Shown: positions 13,564-21,206, counted from the stretch's first letter. The stretch is 23,187 nt of DNA from Treponema sp. UBA4326 (GCA_002393835.1 DGTW01000294.1:1-23187), one strand, 5' to 3'. Made by a program: numbers and translations. Notes: generated from the letters alone by a model not told the origin.

Positions 13564-14793
13564 ATGAAAGTTTGGATTAAATATTTAATTGGCTCAGTTC
13601 TTGGCATCATCGCGGCTTTTATCCTCCCAATGCACATTCCGGCATTGGAATCAACCCTGGTCACTCTTTCTGAAATTGCGATTCGCTTTGGCCGATATGC
13701 CCTCATTCCCCTTGTTTTCTTCGGAACGGCAATGTCACTTTTCAATTTGCGCCACAAAAAGCATATCCTTAAAACCAGCGCATGGACTTTCGGTGCGGTA
13801 ATAGGCTCAACCCTCATCCTTGTTTTCATCGGCCTTCTCTCAATTCTCATCGTAAACCTTCCCAGAATTCCAATAACAGGCGAGAAAATTTCTGAGGTTC
13901 CTTCTATCAATATCAAGGAAATGATTCTCAGCGTTTTCCCATTTTCGGGCTTCAAGTCCCTCACCGAAGGATTTTACATTCTGCCTGTCTTCATTTTTGC
14001 GGCCTTCGCTGGCGGAGCCTGTGCTTCGGACACTGCGGCATCAAAGCCAGTCCTTTCCGTATTCGAGTCTGCCCTAAAGCTCTGCCAGACAATGTCAGCC
14101 TTTTTCATCGAGTGGCTTTCAATCGGCATGATTGCAGTCTCTTGTTACTGGCTCTTACAGGCAAGGGCTATTTTTGAAAGCAAGGTTTTCATTCCTATTT
14201 TCCTTATGCTGGCCGTTGACTTCGTTATCGTAGCCCTTCTGGTCTACCCCCTCGTGCTCAGACTGGTATGCAAGGACTTGCGCCCCTATCATGTGCTCTA
14301 TTCAAGTCTCTGCTCAATAATCGCAGGCTTTTTTACTGGAGACTCAAACATTACCCTGCTCACAAATTCAAGACACAACAAGGAAAGCCTTGGAATCTAC
14401 GACGAGATAAACAATTTTTCCCTGCCCCTCTTCTCAATTTTTGCCAGGGGAGGAACAGCCCTCGTGACATCTATCTGCTTCGTCACGATTCTCCGCTCTT
14501 ATTCGAGCCTGGGTTTTGCCTTTTATGATGTAATCTGGATTTTCCTGATTTCCTTTGTCATCTCATTTGCCCTTGGCTCTTATCCCCAGGGAGGAACTTT
14601 TGTAGCCCTTACGGTTATATGCTCCATGTACGGCAGGGGCTTTGAGGCAGGCTACCTTTTGCTTCGTCCGGCAGCTCCCATTCTTTGCAGCTTCGCAGCG
14701 GCTTTTGATGTGCTCTCTGCCACGACTGGAACCTACCTTGTGGCCGTCAAAACAAAGAAAATTGAAAAGGTTGATTTAAAACACTATATCTAA
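13564..14793 (+). CDS. Divergent dicarboxylate/amino acid:cation symporter family protein (DAACS/SDF)
   Basis: The 409-residue protein has about eight membrane helices plus two re-entrant-like segments in the arrangement of the glutamate/dicarboxylate symporters, starting with IKYLIGSVLGIIAAF and IPLVFFGTAMSLFNL. The family motifs are altered. The serine-rich hairpin is represented by FFTGDSNITLLTNS, the NMDGTA motif by FARGGTALV, the GIPGGG tip by GSYPQGGTF, and the binding helix by FDVLSATTGTYLV. Loss of the usual Arg/Asp substrate contacts suggests a different substrate from aspartate or succinate, or a non-standard coupling ion. The transcript is predicted to start on the ATG and no ribosome site exists. 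A strong terminator follows at 14801. Confidence 0.8.
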   Translation: MKVWIKYLIGSVLGIIAAFILPMHIPALESTLVTLSEIAIRFGRYALIPLVFFGTAMSLFNLRHKKHILKTSAWTFGAVIGSTLILVFIGLLSILIVNLPRIPITGEKISEVPSINIKEMILSVFPFSGFKSLTEGFYILPVFIFAAFAGGACASDTAASKPVLSVFESALKLCQTMSAFFIEWLSIGMIAVSCYWLLQARAIFESKVFIPIFLMLAVDFVIVALLVYPLVLRLVCKDLRPYHVLYSSLCSIIAGFFTGDSNITLLTNSRHNKESLGIYDEINNFSLPLFSIFARGGTALVTSICFVTILRSYSSLGFAFYDVIWIFLISFVISFALGSYPQGGTFVALTVICSMYGRGFEAGYLLLRPAAPILCSFAAAFDVLSATTGTYLVAVKTKKIEKVDLKHYI

Positions 14794-14800
14794 TAAGTCA

Positions 14801-14834
14801 AAAGCCGGGAGAGCTAATCCCGGCTTTATTTTTG
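14801..14834. terminator. Bidirectional terminator between convergent symporter and EAL genes
   Basis: AAAGCCGGGA (14801-14810), loop GAGCTAA and TCCCGGCTTT (14818-14827) form a perfect 10-bp stem. ATTTTTG follows on the plus strand, and a short T-run follows on the minus strand. It serves both convergent genes. Confidence 0.85.
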
Positions 14835-14839
14835 CTTTG

Positions 14840-16576
14840 CTATTTTGCTTTTTTATAAATGTCTCTGGTGGCATCTGGTCGCAAGTGATGCTCTCGGAAA
14901 TCCACATTGTTGCAGGGACGGCCAAAATAGAAGCCCTGGAATTTGTCTGGACCGTAGGCAATGAGCTTTTCGATGTCGCTCTTTTCTTCGATTCCTTCCA
15001 TACAGACTTGCATTCCAAGCTCATGTGCCATTTGTGTGATATGCTTGATGATTTTTCGGTCGCCCTCGTTGCCTCCTGTGGCCTTTTGAACGAAAGTATA
15101 GTCAAGTTTGAGGGTATTAGCCTTTAAATACTGAAGATAACGCAGGTTTGAGTAGCCCGTTCCAAAATCGTCAATGTCTACGTTTACGCCAAGATTTGCG
15201 AAAGACTCTGTGAGAGCCTGCAATTCATCGCCATTGCCGATATAGCCGCTTTCGGTAAGTTCCAAAGTTACATTCCTTGGATTGACATCTGAAATGAGCA
15301 TGGCCGTTTCAACATCGCGGATGATGTCGCTTTTTTTGGCCTGAATATATGACAGGTTGACGCTGACACGGAAATTCTTTTGGAGCCGGTTCCATTCCGC
15401 ACACTGCATGAAGGCCGTTCGCAAAATCCAGCGGCCAACAGAGACAATCATGCCGGTTCTCTCCAGAATTGGAATAAATTCATCTGGGTTGAGGACACCG
15501 TAGCCCGGACAAGTCCAGCGGATAAGAGCCTCACAACCAATGACATTGAGGACGGTTTTGTCCGAGTCAAGATAAAGATTTTTTGCATCTACAACAGGCT
15601 GATAGTAAAGCTCGAAGCCGGAGAAATCGTTGCGGATTGAATCGCGGATTTTTTCCTGGAAGTCGAGGTTTTTGAGATGTTTGGTGTAATCGACGGCATT
15701 GAAAGTAACAAGGTTGTTCCGTCCGTTTCGTTTTGCAGAGCCAAGGGAGAAATTTACCTTGCGAAGCAGGCCGTCAAGCTGGGAAGCATCGTTCATAAAG
15801 GCGACCATGCCGCCTGAGACAGTAAAGATGATGTCGTAGCCAAGACCGTGCTCGGCCTCGGCGATTTCCCGGCGCAGGTTTTCGTACATTTTTTGAGCCA
15901 CGAGGGCTGACTTTCCAGTGAGGTTCATGCAGATGAATTCATCGCTGGAAAGTTTGTAGGCCTTTGCCGTTCCAGAGCAAACCTTGCGGCAACAGTCTCC
16001 GACTTTTGAGACTATTACATCGCCGGTCATAACGCCATATTGCTCGTTTATAGCACCAAGATTGTCTATGTCAACTTTTAGGATAAAGCCTGAAACGCTT
16101 TGCTTTTTGGTCCAGATTGAGCCGAAATCTATTCGCAGCTGAGACTCTGTTGCAAGCCCCGTAAGTAAGTCTGTCCTGTCCTCGCTGGTGACGATTGCAA
16201 CCTCACCAACAAGAATGCGGTTTTCAGGATCGTCATTGGGGAGAATGCGGCCACGGCAACGAATCCAGACTGGCTTTCCGTTTTTGTTGACCCAGCGGTA
16301 ATCCAGATTGTGCTCTGTTTTTTTACCGGATTTAAGCAAATCCAGTTCTGTGCGAAGAGATGCCTGATCCTCCGGGAAAACGATATTCATTAATTCGTGA
16401 GTGGCATTCTCAAGTTTTTCTTCTGGAAAAGCAAAAAGATTACGGGCGAAGGGAGAAATAAAAAATGTGTCTTTGGAAAAATCGAAAACAAAAAGAAAGG
16501 AATCTGTGCAATGATTGAGAATATTTACAATGCCTTCAAGCTGGCGAGTTTCCAGTCCTTCTAATCCGTAGCTCAT
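14840..16576 (-). CDS. PAS-GGDEF-EAL protein, probable c-di-GMP phosphodiesterase
   Basis: The 578-residue soluble protein has a PAS-like sensor (about 15-130, with NLDYRWVNKNGKPVWIRCRG), a degenerate GGDEF domain (132-290) and an EAL domain (about 305-560). The cyclase site reads SSDEF (210-214), so synthesis is unlikely, although it may bind GTP as a regulator. The EAL domain keeps Glu349 (EALIRW), Asn407, Glu439 (ELTES), Asp469-Asp470 (DDFGTGYS), Lys490, Glu527 and Gln547 (QGFYFGRP), the set needed to hydrolyse c-di-GMP. No membrane segment is present. With the cyclase at 9511-10713 it gives the window a make/degrade pair. The promoter is an extended -10 box with a leader of about seven bases and no ribosome site. 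Confidence 0.88.
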   Translation of the reverse strand: MSYGLEGLETRQLEGIVNILNHCTDSFLFVFDFSKDTFFISPFARNLFAFPEEKLENATHELMNIVFPEDQASLRTELDLLKSGKKTEHNLDYRWVNKNGKPVWIRCRGRILPNDDPENRILVGEVAIVTSEDRTDLLTGLATESQLRIDFGSIWTKKQSVSGFILKVDIDNLGAINEQYGVMTGDVIVSKVGDCCRKVCSGTAKAYKLSSDEFICMNLTGKSALVAQKMYENLRREIAEAEHGLGYDIIFTVSGGMVAFMNDASQLDGLLRKVNFSLGSAKRNGRNNLVTFNAVDYTKHLKNLDFQEKIRDSIRNDFSGFELYYQPVVDAKNLYLDSDKTVLNVIGCEALIRWTCPGYGVLNPDEFIPILERTGMIVSVGRWILRTAFMQCAEWNRLQKNFRVSVNLSYIQAKKSDIIRDVETAMLISDVNPRNVTLELTESGYIGNGDELQALTESFANLGVNVDIDDFGTGYSNLRYLQYLKANTLKLDYTFVQKATGGNEGDRKIIKHITQMAHELGMQVCMEGIEEKSDIEKLIAYGPDKFQGFYFGRPCNNVDFREHHLRPDATRDIYKKAK

Positions 16577-16589
16577 ATTACAGTAGTCT

Positions 16590-16598
16590 ATTATAACA
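16590..16598 (-). promoter_or_regulatory. Extended -10 promoter of the PAS-GGDEF-EAL gene
   Basis: On the minus strand TGT (16598-16596) precedes a perfect TATAAT (16595-16590). The predicted start near 16583 leaves about seven bases before the ATG at 16576. The -35 position falls in the apbE terminator stem and is a weak match. Confidence 0.5.
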
Positions 16599-16604
16599 CA
16601 TTAG

Positions 16605-16637
16605 AAAAATTTTTACAGATATTTCTGTAATTTTTTT
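16605..16637. terminator. Terminator hairpin downstream of apbE
   Basis: TTACAGA (16613-16619), loop TATT and TCTGTAA (16624-16630) form a 7-bp stem. On the minus strand AAA and TTTTT (16609-16605) follow, suitable for ending the apbE transcript. On the plus strand seven T residues follow, although no plus-strand gene ends here. Confidence 0.6.
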
Positions 16638-16659
16638 CGCAAAAAAACATGCCGCTTTA

Positions 16660-17724
16660 TTATTCATGCGCTCGATGAATCCTCCAGTCGCTGTAAAGAA
16701 TTTTTTTTGAGTATGGAAAGTTTTCAGAGAAATAAACAGAATGATTTTTTGCGATGAAGACAGCGGCGATGTCAAGGCCAAGCTCTTCCTCGACGGCAGG
16801 CAGAATTTCCAGGGATTTTTCGTGCCCCAGGACAAAGAAAGCCGTTGTAAGGGCATCGGCAACCATGGAATTCGAGCACAGAACAGAGCTGGAGTACAAA
16901 TCGTTCTCCACAGGATAGCCGCTGTCTGGTGAAAGTATATGATGATACCTTTTGTCATTTTTCTCGAAGAAGCGCTCGTATATTCCGCTTGTGACCACAG
17001 ACAGCTGGGGAACAGAAACTTTTATGAGGGGGGCAGAATCCGGATATTCAGGGTTTTTTACACCGACATTCCACAACTCTCCCTTTTTTTTGACTCCAAA
17101 GACATAGACATTTCCGCCAAGGTCAATTACGGCACGCTTGATTTTGTGTTTTTTGCAGATTTTTGCTATTTCATCGGCGGCAAAGCCCTTTGCGATTCCG
17201 CCAAAATCAATTTTGACACCATCTTTTGCAAAACGGACTGTTTTGAGAGCCGGATCCAGAATGACGCTCTCGTAACCGACAAAGGGAAGGAGGGCATCTA
17301 TTTCGTCCTGAGTCGCAATATGAGGCGTGGTTGAATTTATGCGCCAAAGATCGACCAGAGGCTCTATCGTTACATCAAAGGCTCCCCCTGTAAGCTCAGA
17401 AATCTTTTTTGCAGTCTCCAGGACGGAAAAGACATCATCGCAGACATGAACGCTTTCTCTGGCCGCAAAGGCATTTATTCTATATACATCTGATTTTACC
17501 GAACCAAAGCTGAATTCCTCATCGATTTGCTTTAAACGGTCAAAAATCTCGTCATAATAGTCAGGCCTTCCCTTTTCGTACAAATTGACGAAGCATACTG
17601 TTCCCAAATAACGCTCAAAACGAGGACTGGGATTGGAGCATGAGGAAAGCATGACCACTGCCATTGAGAGAAGAAAAACTGTGACAGCCTTCAAGGTTAT
17701 TTTCACGATATTTAAAATATACAT
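16660..17724 (-). CDS. apbE: ApbE/Ftp-type flavin transferase lipoprotein
   Basis: This 354-residue lipoprotein belongs to the ApbE family, which attaches FMN from FAD to threonine side chains of exported redox proteins such as RNF/NQR subunits. The Treponema pallidum homologue Ftp also has FAD pyrophosphatase activity. The lipobox MLSSC puts Cys29 at the mature N-terminus. Family motifs are intact: GGAFDVTIEPLVDLW (113-127), DFGGIAKGFAAD (173-184), AVIDLGGNVYVFG (198-210), YHHILSPDSGYPV (260-272) and SMVADALTTAFFVLG (286-300), the last holding the metal-binding Asp/Thr. The gene lies 45 bases after fucU and may be cotranscribed. The start is not well fixed: AAAAAGG sits almost on the ATG, and GTG at 17706 is an alternative. 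Confidence 0.9.
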   Translation of the reverse strand: MYILNIVKITLKAVTVFLLSMAVVMLSSCSNPSPRFERYLGTVCFVNLYEKGRPDYYDEIFDRLKQIDEEFSFGSVKSDVYRINAFAARESVHVCDDVFSVLETAKKISELTGGAFDVTIEPLVDLWRINSTTPHIATQDEIDALLPFVGYESVILDPALKTVRFAKDGVKIDFGGIAKGFAADEIAKICKKHKIKRAVIDLGGNVYVFGVKKKGELWNVGVKNPEYPDSAPLIKVSVPQLSVVTSGIYERFFEKNDKRYHHILSPDSGYPVENDLYSSSVLCSNSMVADALTTAFFVLGHEKSLEILPAVEEELGLDIAAVFIAKNHSVYFSENFPYSKKILYSDWRIHRAHE

Positions 17725-17761
17725 GCCTTTTTAAAGAAAAGCAAGAAGAATATTTAAAATA
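17708..17761. repeat. Twelve-base AT repeat, two copies four helical turns apart
   Basis: ATATTTAAAATA occurs identically at 17708-17719 and 17750-17761, 42 bases apart, one copy inside the first apbE codons and one in the apbE/fucU gap. The spacing keeps both on one face of the helix. The function is unknown; it could be a repressor loop or simple AT-rich coincidence. Confidence 0.3.
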
Positions 17762-17769
17762 ACCTAAAA

Positions 17770-18207
17770 TTATTTTACAACTCCCTTAACGAGAATGATG
17801 TTTCCGTAGAGACGGGCTTCGCCGGTTTGAATGACGGCATAAGAATCCCTTGCCCATTCATAAAAATCATTGCGGGAAACGAAGCCTGTTTTTTTGTCAG
17901 GATAAGTGTCGCTCACGATTTTTGAGAAAATTCCCCACAGCTCCGGCTCTTTCATGCCTGCGGCCTTGTCTTTTGGATCCATATCCATGAGCCGGGCAGA
18001 AAATTCAGGAACATGATCCAGAGGAAAAAGTGGAATCAGGGCCTTGAGCAGGTCATCAGCATTCACACCTGGAAAAGACAGGACTCTTTTTCCGTTCGAG
18101 GCTGCAGGAAAGTTGGCATCAACAATGGCGATTTTATCACCATGTCCCATGTCACAAAGAATCTTTAATAAATCACCCGTTAAGAGTTTGCTTATGGAAT
18201 TTAACAT
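17770..18207 (-). CDS. fucU: FucU/RbsD-family sugar mutarotase
   Basis: The 145-residue protein matches the RbsD/FucU mutarotase family, which interconverts alpha and beta anomers of sugars (fucose for FucU, ribose for RbsD). Length and the motifs LLKILCDMGHGDKIAIVDANFPA (His22 in GHGD), a central PLDHVPEF, and the terminal ARLYGNIILVKGVV fit FucU better than RbsD. AAGGAG lies a few bases before the ATG, so the start is secure. The gene is divergent from nanQ/iclR/TRAP across an 108-base region, and its -10 box candidate (TGC-TATATG) overlaps the -35 of the opposing operon, suggesting joint control of one sugar-catabolic unit. Confidence 0.87.
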   Translation of the reverse strand: MLNSISKLLTGDLLKILCDMGHGDKIAIVDANFPAASNGKRVLSFPGVNADDLLKALIPLFPLDHVPEFSARLMDMDPKDKAAGMKEPELWGIFSKIVSDTYPDKKTGFVSRNDFYEWARDSYAVIQTGEARLYGNIILVKGVVK

Positions 18208-18225
18208 AAATTTCTCCTTTTTTTG

Positions 18226-18253
18226 TTGACATATAGCAAATCTGTGTTATCCT
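18226..18253 (+). promoter_or_regulatory. Promoter of the nanQ-iclR-TRAP operon
   Basis: A perfect TTGACA (18226-18231) is followed after 16 bases by TATCCT (18248-18253, 4/6). The predicted start is near 18260, eight to nine bases before the palindrome at 18269. The -35 overlaps a minus-strand TGC-TATATG that may serve fucU. Confidence 0.5.
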
Positions 18254-18268
18254 AAATTTATGAAACGG

Positions 18269-18294
18269 CGTTCTATATTTCAGAACGAATGTTC
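18269..18294. promoter_or_regulatory. Palindromic operator candidate for the IclR regulator
   Basis: CGTTCT (18269-18274), seven bases and AGAACG (18282-18287) form a perfect 19-bp inverted repeat. A third half-site, GTTC (18291-18294), pairs with GAAC (18283-18286) across GAAT. The site lies just downstream of the predicted start of the operon that encodes an IclR protein, a position suited to repression. Confidence 0.5.
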
Positions 18295-18315
18295 AGCAAA
18301 AAAGTAGGATACCAC

Positions 18316-18774
18316 ATGATTATAACACATTTTGAAAATTTGCATAGATACGATTCACTCAATCCCCTTTTTACGAAAGCCTTTGACTGGATTTTGTCCA
18401 CAGATTTGGCTTCACTTAAAATCGGTAAAATCGAGCTGGAAGGAAAATCACTCTTCGCCAATGTCCAGGAATATGAAACCCGCAGCGTCGAAGAAAGTTT
18501 TTTTGAAGCCCACAGAAAATACATAGACATTCAGCTGCTTGCCTCCGAGCAGGAAAAAATTGGCTGGGAAAAGACCGAAAAACTATCCGAAATCGAAGCC
18601 TATGATTCCGAGAAAGACTTTCACAAGCTTTCAGGCAAGGCGGCGGAAACTGTTACCATAGGCGGAAAGACTGCCTGCATTCTTTTTCCAGAAGATGCCC
18701 ACGAGCCATGCCTTAATGCAACAGAAGGAAAGAAAGAAAAGGTCAAGAAAATCTGCATAAAGGTAGCCATCTAG
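18316..18774 (+). CDS. nanQ: YhcH/YjgK/YiaL family anomerase (NanQ-like)
   Basis: The 152-residue protein belongs to the DUF386 cupin family. In E. coli NanQ (YhcH) speeds anomer conversion of N-acetylneuraminate, and related proteins accompany other sugar-acid pathways. The signatures are FEAHRKYIDIQLL, holding metal/substrate His-Glu residues, and CILFPEDAHEPCL near the end. The start at 18316 gives the usual family length and has TAGGA six bases before it. The in-frame ATG at 18289 lies inside the palindrome and is unlikely. It is the first gene of the plus-strand operon, nine bases before the iclR gene. Substrate assignment to sialic acid is not secure because FucU is its divergent neighbour. 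Confidence 0.82.
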   Translation: MIITHFENLHRYDSLNPLFTKAFDWILSTDLASLKIGKIELEGKSLFANVQEYETRSVEESFFEAHRKYIDIQLLASEQEKIGWEKTEKLSEIEAYDSEKDFHKLSGKAAETVTIGGKTACILFPEDAHEPCLNATEGKKEKVKKICIKVAI

Positions 18775-18783
18775 GAGTCACTT

Positions 18784-19551
18784 ATGGAAATTGAAAACGA
18801 AGGAAAGCTAAAGTCAGTTCAAAAGTCTCTCAGGGTGCTGGAATGTTTCAATTCAAAAAAAAGTGAGCTTGGCGTTTCAGAAATTGCCCGCATGTTGGAT
18901 CTTAACAAAAGCAATGTTCATAATATCCTTACAACTCTGGAAGAATGTGGCTATATAAAGAAGAATCTTTCTTCGGAAAAGTACAGCCTTGACTTCAAAA
19001 TGCTTCGTTTTTCATACACGGTCATGGCAAACTACCCTTACACCAACCTGATAGTACCGGTTTTAAAAGATTTGGCCACAGATTTAAATGTAATAGTTTA
19101 TTTCGGCATTCCCCACGATGACACGGTGCTCTACCTTTTTTCAGCATATCCTAAAAGCTACGGAAAAAACATTCCCTACCGCTCGATTCTTGGAGAGACA
19201 GCCCCATATTACTGCACTTCAATTGGGAAGGCCCTGCTCTGCGCCATGAACGACGATGAAATCAGGAGTCACCTTAAAGGAGAAAAAATCAAATATACGG
19301 AAAACACCCTCATAGACAACGAAGCCATTTTTGCCGACCTGGAAAAATCCCGGGAAAGGGGATACGCCATCGACGAAATTGAGCATGAAAACGGCGTCAG
19401 GTGCGTTGGGGTGCCGGTTACAGACAGAAATGATTGCTTAATTGGCGCAATCAGCGCTTCCGGGCCAGTATCAATAATTACGGAAAACGATGTCGAAAGC
19501 ATAAGTCTCAAATTGATGACCGCTGCTTTTGAAATCAAATCAAGGATTTAG
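18784..19551 (+). CDS. IclR-family transcriptional regulator
   Basis: The 255-residue protein has the IclR layout: a winged HTH at about 12-75 (KSLRVLECFNSKKSELGVSEIARMLDLNKSNVHNILTTLEECGYI) and a ligand-binding domain at about 85-250, with GKALLCAMND, GYAIDEIEHENGVRCVGVPV and LIGAISASGP. Such proteins bind a pathway metabolite and control sugar or aromatic-acid operons. AGGAG lies six bases before the ATG. It sits in the middle of the operon it probably controls, with a palindromic site (18269-18287) in the leader. A 9-bp hairpin starts at its stop codon and may separate its expression from that of the transporter. Confidence 0.9.
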   Translation: MEIENEGKLKSVQKSLRVLECFNSKKSELGVSEIARMLDLNKSNVHNILTTLEECGYIKKNLSSEKYSLDFKMLRFSYTVMANYPYTNLIVPVLKDLATDLNVIVYFGIPHDDTVLYLFSAYPKSYGKNIPYRSILGETAPYYCTSIGKALLCAMNDDEIRSHLKGEKIKYTENTLIDNEAIFADLEKSRERGYAIDEIEHENGVRCVGVPVTDRNDCLIGAISASGPVSIITENDVESISLKLMTAAFEIKSRI

Positions 19552-19570
19552 GCTGAGACATTCGGCTTAA
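19548..19570 (+). promoter_or_regulatory. Hairpin between iclR-family gene and dctP
   Basis: TTAGGCTGA and TCGGCTTAA (two G-U pairs) form a 9-bp stem around GACAT, overlapping the TAG stop. The T-run follows only eight bases later, so it is a weak terminator, an attenuator or a processing site. Confidence 0.35.
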
Positions 19571-19610
19571 CATAAATCTTTTTTCATAAACAAAATTCAG
19601 GAGGATAGTT

Positions 19611-20612
19611 ATGAAAAAACTTCTTGCTGCGTCAATGTGCGCTCTTCTTTCCATGGGTCTTCTTCTTTCGTGCAACGAAAAAGCCGAGAAGAAAGTCAAT
19701 CTCATCTATTCAGTAAACGCTGTTCCGGGCGACGCTCACTACGATGCAATGATGAAATTCAAGGAAGTCGTAGAAGCAGAGTCTAAAGGCAACATCACCG
19801 TTGAGACCTATCACTCAGGCTCTCTCTTCAAGCAGGATCAGGAAGTTGCTGCAGTAAAATCAGGAAAAGCTGACATCGTTTACCTTTCAGCTTCTTGGCT
19901 CACAGACGGCTCTCCATGGATTGGAATGTTCACAGCAGGCTATGTCTTCAAAAGCTATGATGACATGACAAAAATCCTTAACGGCGAAATCGGTAAAGAA
20001 GTATTCGGCCGAGTCGTAAAAGAGCAGGGAATTCGCCCGCTGGCCTCATACTACCTCGGAACACGCCAGGTCAACCTGCGTGAAGACAAACCGGTACGCA
20101 CTCCGGCAGACTTGAAAGGCGTTAACCTTCGTATGCCAAACTCTGAGGCTTGGGTAACACTGGGAAAAGCTATGGGCGCAAACCCGACACCACTGGCATT
20201 CTCTGAGCTTTACATGGCTTTGCAGACAGGAACAGTTGACGGACAGGAAAACCCGCTCCCGACAGACCGAAGCGCAAAATTCTATGAGGTTACAAAATCA
20301 ATCAGCCTTACAAACCACCTCGTAGATTCAGTATGGCCTTGTATCAACGAAGCAAAATGGCAGTCACTCTCTGATCACCAGAAAGAAATCATTATGAAGG
20401 GTATCGAAGCCGGCCGCCAGACTTGTGACGAGAAGAACCTCAAAACAGAAGCTGAAATCATCGACTTCTTCAAAGGACAGGGACTCAAAGTTTACGAGGC
20501 TGACACAAAAGCCTTCGCAGAATCAGTTCTTCCAGCTTACCTGAACAACAAGAACATCACAGGCAAGTGGGATATGGACTTGTACAACAAAGTTCAGGCT
20601 GCTTTGAAATAA
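19611..20612 (+). CDS. dctP: TRAP transporter substrate-binding lipoprotein (DctP family)
   Basis: This 333-residue protein captures the substrate for the TRAP transporter encoded next to it. A lipoprotein signal ends LLLSC with Cys21. Conserved family elements include the substrate-binding Arg174 in GVNLRMPNSEAW and Asn214 in VDGQENPLPTD. The 40-residue spacing equals that of Arg147 and Asn187 in sialate-binding SiaP. That motif is general to carboxylate-binding DctP proteins, so it shows a carboxylate ligand, not sialate itself. GGAGG lies seven bases before the ATG. It is followed by a GNRA-capped hairpin that should raise its mRNA level above that of the membrane subunits. The association with an aldolase and anomerases suggests a sugar acid as ligand. 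Confidence 0.9.
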   Translation: MKKLLAASMCALLSMGLLLSCNEKAEKKVNLIYSVNAVPGDAHYDAMMKFKEVVEAESKGNITVETYHSGSLFKQDQEVAAVKSGKADIVYLSASWLTDGSPWIGMFTAGYVFKSYDDMTKILNGEIGKEVFGRVVKEQGIRPLASYYLGTRQVNLREDKPVRTPADLKGVNLRMPNSEAWVTLGKAMGANPTPLAFSELYMALQTGTVDGQENPLPTDRSAKFYEVTKSISLTNHLVDSVWPCINEAKWQSLSDHQKEIIMKGIEAGRQTCDEKNLKTEAEIIDFFKGQGLKVYEADTKAFAESVLPAYLNNKNITGKWDMDLYNKVQAALK

Positions 20613-20619
20613 TCTTTTA

Positions 20620-20637
20620 AGGGGGAGAAATCCCCCT
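20620..20637 (+). promoter_or_regulatory. GAAA-capped mRNA hairpin between dctP and dctQ
   Basis: AGGGGGA (20620-20626), loop GAAA and TCCCCCT (20631-20637) form a very stable 7-bp stem. No U-tract follows, so it is not an intrinsic terminator. The position behind a binding-protein gene fits a 3'-end stabiliser that raises the ratio of binding protein to permease. Confidence 0.6.
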
Positions 20638-20654
20638 GCTTACAGGAGGCTTTT

Positions 20655-21206
20655 ATGAAGCTGAAGGATATTCTACTAAAAGCACGGGATGTTGCTGAAA
20701 TTTACATTCCATGCTCAGCTTTCATCGTAATGTTCGTCGTATTCGTCGCACAAGTCATTTCACGCTATGTGTTCAAGTTTCCGCTTACCTGGGCATTCGA
20801 GGTTACTGTCTGGGGCTTTGCATGGACCGTCATTTTGGGAGCCTGTTACGCAATGCGCTCGCGTTCTCATGTTACTTTCACTATGATTTATGATGCCGTT
20901 CCGCCAAAGGTCGCATCAATTCTTGCTCTTGCAGGCAATATTCTGATTGTAGTTGCGCTGGCAATTCTTATTATTCCAAGCTGTCAGTATATTAAATTCA
21001 TGTTCTTCCAGAAAACTCCGGTATTCAGGATTCCCCTTACCATAGTTTTCGCTCCATTCGCATATTTCTTGTGTTCCATCATCGGCTACACAATTTCAGA
21101 TATCATCAAAGAAATTAAATCAATTAAAAATCCGTCTCCAGCCCCTTCTGAAAACAGTCAGGAAGCTGTTGCCTCAGAAAAGACAGAAGAGGAGGTTCGC
21201 TCATGA
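20655..21206 (+). CDS. dctQ: TRAP transporter small permease (DctQ)
   Basis: The 183-residue membrane protein has four predicted helices (about 18-38, 48-68, 90-110, 125-150) and the family signature PLTWAFEVTVWGFAWTVILGACYAMRSRSHVTF. It anchors and stabilises the large permease DctM. AGGAGG lies six bases before the ATG. The C-terminal 35 residues are a hydrophilic Ser/Glu-rich tail (PSPAPSENSQEAVASEK) of unclear role. Its stop overlaps the dctM start by four bases (ATGA), so the two are translationally coupled. Confidence 0.92.
   Translation: MKLKDILLKARDVAEIYIPCSAFIVMFVVFVAQVISRYVFKFPLTWAFEVTVWGFAWTVILGACYAMRSRSHVTFTMIYDAVPPKVASILALAGNILIVVALAILIIPSCQYIKFMFFQKTPVFRIPLTIVFAPFAYFLCSIIGYTISDIIKEIKSIKNPSPAPSENSQEAVASEKTEEEVRS

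Noticed and set aside
18289..18315. Upstream ATG as the start of the nanQ gene
   Set aside because: It overlaps the palindromic site, lacks a ribosome site and would make the protein longer than the family norm; 18316 has TAGGA.
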